A stretch of 64,000 nt of DNA from contig PAPM01000041.1 in assembly GCA_002708905.1 (NCBI GenBank), positions 1 to 64,000 of the forward strand, read 5' to 3'. The stretch is from Pseudomonadales bacterium. Its GTDB lineage: Bacteria; Pseudomonadota; Gammaproteobacteria; Pseudomonadales; Ketobacteraceae. Every line of letters begins with the position of its first letter. Within the stretch, counting starts at the first letter, position 1. Below are positions 54,263-61,609 of this stretch, piece by piece. Both the position numbers and the translations under genes were made by a program. Below the pieces are notes generated by a model that saw nothing but the letters and a program-made list of their open reading frames with translations, made no database searches and had not been told where the DNA came from.

Positions 54263-55936
54263 ATGAATGGATTGCGTTTTGAAGCCTCGTCGGATGGAAA
54301 AGAGATTCACGCGATATTAATTCGCCTGGATGAGGCGTCTCTTTCGATCGATTATCTGCGCAACCAGTTTCAGCTCACCGAATTCCGGAATTTCTATCTT
54401 CATGAATCTGCTTTGCTGAAGGCCATAGCGCTGTATAAGGGCAGACAGGCAAACGCTTCTGATGATGAAGGGATGCCTGATCCGGTGGACATGATTGTGG
54501 CGGAAAAAAGGCAGGCCATTTTGTCTTCTGAAATATCGGAGGACAAAATGCTGTGCAAGCTCACCATTGAAACTGCGTACGGAGCAGAAAACCCGAAAGC
54601 TGAGGACTTGAAATCCTATTTGGGCAAAGTCGGTGTCGTGAAGGGAATCAACGAAAACCTGTTACAGGCCCTTGGAAAAAAGCTGGATAACGTCCCACCA
54701 GGAACCGTGTTGAGTGAAACGGTTGCGGAAGGTACTGCGCCCGGACAGTCCCGCCAAGCCAAGCTTGAACCACTCGTTTTACCGGTACAAGACCGCTTGA
54801 TGAAACCGAAACTGCGCGATAATGGCACCGTGGATATGCATGATTTCGGAGAGATTGAAATGGTGGAGGTGGGGGAACCGCTTATGCGACGGATTCCCCC
54901 GGTTGAGGGCGCTTCCGGATTTAATGTGATGGGCGAGACAGTGCCGGCCCCAACGCCTCAGGACCGAAAGTTGAATGTGGGTGACGGCACGGAAATCAGC
55001 GCCAAGGACGAAAACCTGTTGGTGGCCGCTCGCAGGGGCGTGCCGTTAAAAATAGACAGCGGTATGCTGGTGTCGGACGCTTACTGTGTTGGCGATGTCG
55101 ACTTACAGACGGGTAATGTGGATTTTGATGGCACCGTGGTGGTTAAGGGATCTGTGCGGGAAGGGATGTTGGTAAAAGCCACCGGCAAAGTATTGATCCG
55201 GGATTATCTGGAGTCCGCTACGGTGATTGCCGGTGACGAAGTGGTTGTCGGTAAGGGTATCCTGGGCAGGCAACGTAACGATGCTGAAGGCGAGTCTGCT
55301 TTCAGTGTTCGGATAGAAACCCCGGGTCCGGTGTTCGCCAATTATATTCAGTATGCCAGGGTGGTCTCTTCCGGCAAGGTAACGGCCGCCAAGCATGTGA
55401 TGCATAGTGATATAACGGGCTTGGAAATCCTGGTGACAAGCCCCAAAAAAACCGAAGGGAAAATAATCGGCGGTATCATCCGGCCGTTGCAGAACCTGCA
55501 TTGTAATACCTTGGGCGGCCCTTCCTATATCCCCACGCTTGTGGATTTTTCCAATCGCTTTTCAGAGCAATTAGTGACGTTGGGGTCTATAGGGGAGGAG
55601 CTTGGTGAGCGTTTGAACGTGGTTCGGGGTATGAAGGAAGCCCTGAGATCGATCGAAAAACAGAACACGGATAAGGACACCAGCGAACAGGTATCCAAGA
55701 TCAGTAATACCATTGTACATTTTGAGAATCTGATAAAAGAGCTCAAAGAGCGCCGCCAAACCCTGATTGCTGAAGTGAGTGCCATCAGTGAATCCCTGGA
55801 GGTGCTGGTGGAAAAAGCGCTGTTCCCCGGAGTTCAGTTCACCTTCATCCAGAAATCGTTTCCGGTCAAGCAAGAGCGGGATGGCTGCCGCATCAAAACC
55901 AAAGACGACAATCTCGCCTTCTATACTTTGAACTAA
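54263..55936 (+). CDS. DUF342/FapA-like polymer-forming protein
   Basis: A 557-residue DUF342 (FapA) family protein. The N-terminal region (to about 180) is followed by right-handed beta-helix repeats (EGMLVKATGKVLIRDYLES, ATVIAGDEVVVGKGILG). A coiled-coil-rich C-terminal part (about 430-510) contains KELKERRQTL. FapA-type proteins are linked to flagellar assembly or to polymer scaffolds; no flagellar genes lie here, so role is open. It is convergent with the diguanylate cyclase, 6 bp apart. Confidence 0.83.
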   Translation: MNGLRFEASSDGKEIHAILIRLDEASLSIDYLRNQFQLTEFRNFYLHESALLKAIALYKGRQANASDDEGMPDPVDMIVAEKRQAILSSEISEDKMLCKLTIETAYGAENPKAEDLKSYLGKVGVVKGINENLLQALGKKLDNVPPGTVLSETVAEGTAPGQSRQAKLEPLVLPVQDRLMKPKLRDNGTVDMHDFGEIEMVEVGEPLMRRIPPVEGASGFNVMGETVPAPTPQDRKLNVGDGTEISAKDENLLVAARRGVPLKIDSGMLVSDAYCVGDVDLQTGNVDFDGTVVVKGSVREGMLVKATGKVLIRDYLESATVIAGDEVVVGKGILGRQRNDAEGESAFSVRIETPGPVFANYIQYARVVSSGKVTAAKHVMHSDITGLEILVTSPKKTEGKIIGGIIRPLQNLHCNTLGGPSYIPTLVDFSNRFSEQLVTLGSIGEELGERLNVVRGMKEALRSIEKQNTDKDTSEQVSKISNTIVHFENLIKELKERRQTLIAEVSAISESLEVLVEKALFPGVQFTFIQKSFPVKQERDGCRIKTKDDNLAFYTLN

Positions 55937-55942
55937 GTCCAC

Positions 55943-57547
55943 TCAGCGATTGCTGTGCTTGATCGCATACATCCTTTCGTCAGCCAGTTTCAGCAAAGTG
56001 GATCGGCTTCCGCTTTCTGAATAACTGCTTGTCCCGATGCTGATATCCGATTTGGGAAAGCCTTCAGTGGTTAATAACTTATGCAGGCTGGTCAGGTTCC
56101 ATTGAATTTGTTTGCGGGACAGCAAAACGAACTCATCGCCGCCGATGCGATACACATTCTGTTGCTGGCTTTGCCGTGAAAGCCATTGCGCCACCAGTGA
56201 CAGAAGGCGGTCCCCCTCGTTGTGGCCATGTTGGTCGTTAACGCGTTTCAGACCGTCCACGTCAATGAAGGTCAGAAAGAAATCCTGGATGATGCCTTCC
56301 GAATAATAGGCTTCCCAGGCACGGATATCCCGCTCGAAGGCAGTCCGGTTGGGGAGCCCGGTGAGTTGATCGGTGCTGGCCCGTTTATCCGCATGTTGCC
56401 TGGATTTACGCAGGAAGTTAATGCGATCCGCCAGCGCCAGTGCCAGCGCGATGGCGTCGATCAACTGCATCCACAAGGCCCAGAGCAGTTGATTGTCGAA
56501 CAGCGACGTATCCGCCAGATTGCCGGCCAGGGTAAACAGGAAATAGGTACCCATAATGCCGAAGCCGGCAACGTAAATGCGGGCTGGCCGATAGCCCTTG
56601 TTCAGGCGCCAGATCCCCAACCCAAGCATAATGCTGATCCAGGCGTAGGTGCAGATACCCAGTAACCACTGGTAATAAGCGACCGGTAACACCAAACCAA
56701 GCAGGCCGAATATCACCATGGCAATGGCACAGGCGCGAACCAGTAACGTAATCCAGCCTCGATGGGGCAATTTGAGGAAGGAGATGGCAAACATCAGGCT
56801 GGCAGCGCCGGCGATGAAAAACGGCAGATATAACGTACTGGGGTCCAGGGGAATATCAAAGCAATACAGCATGACCTTGAAGTGCATGGCCCAGGCAAAG
56901 GTGCACAACAATTGGTAGGTTGCGTACCAGATAAAAGATGAATCCCGGGTCGGGTAATACAGAAACGCGTTGTACAGAACCAATGCCAACATGGCGCCGA
57001 TGGCGATCAGGATCATGCTGGTGTAATTGAAGTGGTGTTGGGGATACAGGGTGTCCGGCATCAGACTGATGAGTGGTTGCTGGCTGACGTAAGGAGAATC
57101 CAGTTTTACCCACACACTGACCGCCTTGTTGGGCGGAAGTTTGAGTGATACGTTGTTAGACAGGTCGAAGGGAAAGCGCCGGTAATAGCCGTTTCTGGTG
57201 TGATGTTCGTCTCCGGCATTCACCGTATACACATGGACTTCTGCTAGCAGGGTATTGGTTGTCAGCAAATACCAGGTTTGCACTTTTGTGGTATTGAGCA
57301 CGTCGAAGCGATACCACAGTGACGTTCGTAAACCGGCGTCTGGGACCGGAATGAGTTGGTCTCTGCCGGGAATCCAAAGCGGATCGTTTTCCAGGGCGGA
57401 GTCGCGCACTGTCTGGGCTTCCACCGAGAGGTAATATTGTTCGGCTTGTTTCAGCTCAACCGGAGCGGCCTGGGTGAAGCTGGATACCAGCAAGCACAGT
57501 GCGCTTAACAGCGCACTGATCCACATGGTCGGGTATCCGGATAACAC
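55943..57547 (-). CDS. 7TM-DISM diguanylate cyclase (GGDEF)
   Basis: A 534-residue protein with an N-terminal signal peptide, a periplasmic 7TMR-DISMED2 sensor (about 30-165), a seven-helix membrane domain (about 175-365) and a GGDEF domain (about 385-530) with RIGGDEF (G469-F473) intact. It should make c-di-GMP in response to an extracellular ligand, often a carbohydrate-like one by family. No I-site RxxD precedes GGDEF, so product inhibition may be lacking. It follows the upstream Cys-rich protein gene by 3 bp and is probably cotranscribed with it. Confidence 0.93.
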   Translation of the reverse strand: MLSGYPTMWISALLSALCLLVSSFTQAAPVELKQAEQYYLSVEAQTVRDSALENDPLWIPGRDQLIPVPDAGLRTSLWYRFDVLNTTKVQTWYLLTTNTLLAEVHVYTVNAGDEHHTRNGYYRRFPFDLSNNVSLKLPPNKAVSVWVKLDSPYVSQQPLISLMPDTLYPQHHFNYTSMILIAIGAMLALVLYNAFLYYPTRDSSFIWYATYQLLCTFAWAMHFKVMLYCFDIPLDPSTLYLPFFIAGAASLMFAISFLKLPHRGWITLLVRACAIAMVIFGLLGLVLPVAYYQWLLGICTYAWISIMLGLGIWRLNKGYRPARIYVAGFGIMGTYFLFTLAGNLADTSLFDNQLLWALWMQLIDAIALALALADRINFLRKSRQHADKRASTDQLTGLPNRTAFERDIRAWEAYYSEGIIQDFFLTFIDVDGLKRVNDQHGHNEGDRLLSLVAQWLSRQSQQQNVYRIGGDEFVLLSRKQIQWNLTSLHKLLTTEGFPKSDISIGTSSYSESGSRSTLLKLADERMYAIKHSNR

Positions 57548-57550
57548 TTG

Positions 57551-58276
57551 TCAGGGCGTCTCGAAACTGACTTCATTGATACCCGGTTTGAACAGAAACG
57601 CCAGCTCCTGCAGGGAATCGTTCAGTGTGGGGCGGAAAGATTGGGCAAAGATATCCAGAATGGTCAGTGCATTCAGGGTGGATTCCGATGCTGACGCTTT
57701 TTTCAAGCGTTTGGCGATATGTTGGTTTACGATGTGGATGTCCTCATACACCTGTTTCAGATCGGTGAAGTGGTTACCGCTTTCCGGGTCCACAGGATCG
57801 AAGAACTGAAACAGCAGAAAGGTGGCGCAAGCCCGGAACAGGGTTTCGTCCTGGGTGGAAAAAGGCAGATGGAACCAGGCCATGGGCTTGAAGAAACCGG
57901 TATGTGGGCAGCCGCTGGTGGCCATTATCAGGCCAATCAGCGAACGGTAGGCTTCCTGCACCGTGGATTGGCTTTCCATGGTCATGTTGTCTTTGTGAAC
58001 CCGCACCTTGACGGATTCAAACGCCGGGTGCGCACTGAAGCTCAGAACGGGGGCGACCCTGCGTGCCAGAGGACAGTGTTCAGTGGTGGCGCTGTTGAGT
58101 GGACAGTGGGGACATTTATCCGTATCCAGTTCGGTCCATTCTGGTGCGGCGCCCAGGGGAGCAGGGTGTTCCAGAGTGTTGGGGTCGATTTCCACTTCAT
58201 ACTGGAAGTTGTCCTGGGATTTGAAAATAAACTCGTAGCGGACTCTTTTCGTATAATTTCTATCCATTTTTTCCAA
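57551..58276 (-). CDS. Cys-rich putative metal-binding protein (DUF6901-like)
   Basis: A 241-residue protein with CPHC-x9-C (C55, C58, C68) and a further conserved ATSGCPHTGFFKPMAWFHLPFS segment (C123), a plausible four-Cys metal site. The rest is mixed alpha/beta with no signal peptide. I recall this as the DUF6901 family but cannot verify it here. The ATG at 58276 or 58267 is possible. It precedes the diguanylate cyclase gene by 3 bp, so a sensory or regulatory role in that pathway is a reasonable inference. Confidence 0.7.
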   Translation of the reverse strand: MEKMDRNYTKRVRYEFIFKSQDNFQYEVEIDPNTLEHPAPLGAAPEWTELDTDKCPHCPLNSATTEHCPLARRVAPVLSFSAHPAFESVKVRVHKDNMTMESQSTVQEAYRSLIGLIMATSGCPHTGFFKPMAWFHLPFSTQDETLFRACATFLLFQFFDPVDPESGNHFTDLKQVYEDIHIVNQHIAKRLKKASASESTLNALTILDIFAQSFRPTLNDSLQELAFLFKPGINEVSFETP

Positions 58277-58340
58277 CCCCGAAGCAATAGTAATATTCCT
58301 AAGTATAGATTTAATCTCAGGAATTCAATGTGAGACTGTA

Positions 58341-59465
58341 ATGAAACCTATCCGTATCCTGCTGGTCGGTGGTGGCCACGCCCATATCGAGGTGATCAGG
58401 CAGAGTCCCAGACTGTTTAACGGCCTGAATACCGAGCTGATTCTGATCAGTCCGGAACCTGGTGCAGCGTATTCCGGCATGCTGCCCGGTGTGGTGGCGG
58501 GCCATTACAGTGTCGATGATTTTCTGATCAATTTGCCGGCTTTATGTGAAGCTTCCGGTGTTGCCTGGCATCAAGGGCGTTTTGAATCACTCTTGCCGGG
58601 CCGGCGTGCCATTGTTCTGGCGGGTGGCGACGAGTTGGAATTTGACTTTATCTCCTTCGATATAGGCTCAACGCCCGCAACCCTGGGCTACTCCCTTAGC
58701 GCGCACTTATTGGGCGCAAAACCGATTACACCCTTTTTACAGGCATGGGACCACTTCCTGGCGGAGGCCGCGGGAAATTCGGGCAAGGTAGTGACGGTGG
58801 TGGGAGCTGGTGTGGCCGGGTTTGAGTTGGCACTGGCCATGCGCTACCGGATCGACGCTGGTCTGGGTGGGGCTGGATGTCGTTGGCAGTTGGTTTCTTC
58901 CGGTGCATTGTTGGCGGGGCATAATGCATTTGTACGTCGTGCAGGTGCCAAAGCATTGCAACGGTTGGGGTTTGACCGCCATTTCGGTGTCAGCCTGGAT
59001 CGGGTGGACAGTCGTGCTGAAGGGCACATGTTGCACCTGTCGGATGGCAGCGAGCTTCGCAGTGACTTTACCGTGCTGTGCACACCTGCCGCACCGGTGC
59101 AGGATCTGGGTGCCAGTAATTTGCCGTTGACCCGGGACGGTTTTATTCCGGTTAACCACTGTCTGCAAGTGTTGGCTCATGAGAATGCGTTTGCAGTTGG
59201 CGATATCGCTCAACTACCTTCGCCGATCGCCAAGGCTGGTGTCTATGCGGTACGACAGGGGCCGGTATTAGCTGCTAATCTGAGAAAGGTCATTACCGGA
59301 GAGCGTCTGACCCCTTTTGTACCCCAGAAGACTTTCCTGAAATTAATTACGCTGGGTGGTCAGCAGGCAATGGCCTCCCGCGGCTGGTTCTATTGTCGTG
59401 GGGCCTGGGTATGGCGTTGGAAAAATCAAATTGACACTGGGTTCATGGAGAAATATCAACGGTGA
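58341..59465 (+). CDS. FAD-dependent pyridine nucleotide oxidoreductase (SelD N-terminal domain-like)
   Basis: A 374-residue flavoprotein of the NDH-2/pyridine nucleotide-disulfide reductase class, in the subgroup otherwise found fused to the N-terminus of selenophosphate synthetase. FAD binding is LLVGGGHAHIEV (7-18); NAD binding is VVGAGVAGFELALAM (about 154-168); the C-terminal FAD motif is NAFAVGDIAQLP. No redox-active CxxC is seen, so it resembles an NADH:quinone-type enzyme. No selD gene is attached. Its stop overlaps tmcA by 4 bp. Confidence 0.85.
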   Translation: MKPIRILLVGGGHAHIEVIRQSPRLFNGLNTELILISPEPGAAYSGMLPGVVAGHYSVDDFLINLPALCEASGVAWHQGRFESLLPGRRAIVLAGGDELEFDFISFDIGSTPATLGYSLSAHLLGAKPITPFLQAWDHFLAEAAGNSGKVVTVVGAGVAGFELALAMRYRIDAGLGGAGCRWQLVSSGALLAGHNAFVRRAGAKALQRLGFDRHFGVSLDRVDSRAEGHMLHLSDGSELRSDFTVLCTPAAPVQDLGASNLPLTRDGFIPVNHCLQVLAHENAFAVGDIAQLPSPIAKAGVYAVRQGPVLAANLRKVITGERLTPFVPQKTFLKLITLGGQQAMASRGWFYCRGAWVWRWKNQIDTGFMEKYQR

Positions 59466-61582
59466 ATCACAATCTGTTGTCGCAGCTCAGGAATCTTCAG
59501 AAAACGCTGACCCTGGCTGATCGAAGACTGTTGGTTGTACTGGAAGGCTCCGCCAGCTGGACCTTATCGACAGCGCAAGAGGCGTTGGATTTCCTGGGTT
59601 CCCGGTCCGTGTTGTGGTTCTCGCAACGGGTTGCTGATCAAGCTTGGGTACTGCCTGCCCACAAATTGAATCATGAGTTGGGACGCGAGGCGGATCATGC
59701 GGTTTTTGATGCTTATTCCGGACTAAACCCGGATGCCCTGGCTGCCCTGGGTGGCAACATTCGGGGAGGGGGTTTGCTTTTGCTACTTGCCCCACCACTG
59801 GCAGAATGGAAAGATTTTCATGATGCGCTGAGGGAAAAAATTGCAGTGGAGCCCTGGGGACGTCACGCCGTAAGAACAGACTACGCCCGGCGCATGGCCT
59901 GGCTTCTGCAACAGGATCCTTTTGTTTGCCGTATCTCGGAACAGAACGGTTTCTCCATGGCGGAATTGCCACCAATGGACGTTCAGCAAAGGGTACCTGA
60001 CGAGCTGGGCTGTGTAACGGCCTGTCAGCGCCAGGTGGTGGACGCTGTGCTGCATGTCATGCGTGGTCACCGCAAGCGGCCCTTGGTGATTCAAGCCGAC
60101 CGGGGAAGGGGAAAGAGCGCAGCGGTCGGAATAGCCATCCGCCAGCTCCTGCAGAGAGGAAAACGCATCATTGTCACGGCACCGAGGCCGGAAAGCACGG
60201 AGACGCTGAGAAACTTTGCTAACGTGGAACAGGAGCAGAGTTCCGGCTCGCTGGCGTTTATCGCCCCCGACAAATTATTGCGCTCGACACCGGCTGCCGA
60301 TTTACTGGTTGTGGATGAGGCGGCTGCCATCGCACCGGAACTATTGAAAGCCATGTTGCGACACTATTCCAGAGCGGTGTTTGCCACCACCGTTAACGGC
60401 TATGAGGGAACCGGCCGCGGTTTTGCTGTGCGATTCCAAAGATATTTGGAAGATACCTACCCCGGGTGGGTGAAACTGACGCTGGATGAACCCGTGCGCT
60501 GGCAGAAAAACGATTGGCTGGAGCAGAGTCTCAACCGAGCGTTGCTGTTAAAACCGGTTATAGCCGAAACAAAGTCAGAACCACACGACACAGATCAATC
60601 GATTTCCGAGTGCGGGTTCTCAGAATTTCATTATCACGATGATGTGAAAACCGAAAATCAACTGAACCAGATTTTTGAATTGTTGATAACTGCGCACTAT
60701 CGCACCCGACCCAGCGATTTACGCAGTATGCTGGACGGTTCCAACGTGCGATTGTTCACCCTCACCCAAGGTGATCGTGTGAACGCGGTGGCCATGGTTG
60801 CGGTGGAAGGGCAGTTGGAGGGGGAGTTGGCGCAGGCTATTGTCCAGGGCCGGCGGCGACCCCATGGTCAGCTTTTACCGCAAACGATAGCGGTGCATTT
60901 GGGACTTGCAACGGTGTTGGCACAGCTGCATTGGCGTATAGTGAGGATCGCTGTGCAGCCGGATGTACAGAGCCGCGGCTTGGGAAGTGAGTTGTTGCGA
61001 CGGCTGGTCGCAACAGCAACGGAACAGAAGGTGGATACCATCGGCTCGGTTTTTTCCGGCAATCAAGCGGTGCTGGCCTTCTGGCAACGCAACCATTTTG
61101 CGCCGGCTCGGGTAGGCTATACTCGGGAGGCGACCACCGGGGACCACAGCCTGCTGGTGATGCGCGGCCTGTCGTCGGAAGGGACTGAGATAACCCGTGC
61201 AGCGCGAACCCGTTTCGCCGAGGATTTTCCTTTGCTATTACTGGATAGCCATCGTCAGCTTGCCGTCGACCTGGTACTGACAATACTGGATTCCATTGAA
61301 ACCCGGGTTGAATACTATGAGAGAGATCAAGGTGACTTGCAGCGTTATTTGTCACGCTCTACTACGTTTGAAAACGTTGCCCCCGCAATCTGGCGTATGC
61401 TGTGGGGACGTTTCATAAAGGAGCGACACTGGCACAGTGCGGATGATTGCAGGCGGAGACTGGTTGTCATGAAAGTCCTGCAAAATCACCCATGGGAAAT
61501 CTGTATTGATGGTTTGGGCTTGACCGGAATCAAGCAGGCCCGCTCGTTGCTCCGCCAGTCCATTGCGGAATGGACACAGTAA
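59462..61582 (+). CDS. tmcA: tRNA(Met) cytidine acetyltransferase TmcA
   Basis: TmcA makes N4-acetylcytidine at the wobble base of elongator tRNA-Met using ATP and acetyl-CoA. The 706-residue protein has an N-terminal DUF1726-type domain, an ATPase with Walker A ADRGRGKSA (K218) and Walker B LLVVDEAAAIAPE, a GNAT domain with the acetyl-CoA loop VQSRGLGSELL (near 502), and a tRNA-binding C-terminus. E. coli TmcA is 671 residues. Overlap with the preceding flavoprotein gene shows cotranscription. Confidence 0.94.
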   Translation: MNHNLLSQLRNLQKTLTLADRRLLVVLEGSASWTLSTAQEALDFLGSRSVLWFSQRVADQAWVLPAHKLNHELGREADHAVFDAYSGLNPDALAALGGNIRGGGLLLLLAPPLAEWKDFHDALREKIAVEPWGRHAVRTDYARRMAWLLQQDPFVCRISEQNGFSMAELPPMDVQQRVPDELGCVTACQRQVVDAVLHVMRGHRKRPLVIQADRGRGKSAAVGIAIRQLLQRGKRIIVTAPRPESTETLRNFANVEQEQSSGSLAFIAPDKLLRSTPAADLLVVDEAAAIAPELLKAMLRHYSRAVFATTVNGYEGTGRGFAVRFQRYLEDTYPGWVKLTLDEPVRWQKNDWLEQSLNRALLLKPVIAETKSEPHDTDQSISECGFSEFHYHDDVKTENQLNQIFELLITAHYRTRPSDLRSMLDGSNVRLFTLTQGDRVNAVAMVAVEGQLEGELAQAIVQGRRRPHGQLLPQTIAVHLGLATVLAQLHWRIVRIAVQPDVQSRGLGSELLRRLVATATEQKVDTIGSVFSGNQAVLAFWQRNHFAPARVGYTREATTGDHSLLVMRGLSSEGTEITRAARTRFAEDFPLLLLDSHRQLAVDLVLTILDSIETRVEYYERDQGDLQRYLSRSTTFENVAPAIWRMLWGRFIKERHWHSADDCRRRLVVMKVLQNHPWEICIDGLGLTGIKQARSLLRQSIAEWTQ

Positions 61583-61609
61583 ATTAATTTTCCTGATGGC
61601 AGAAAGTGA

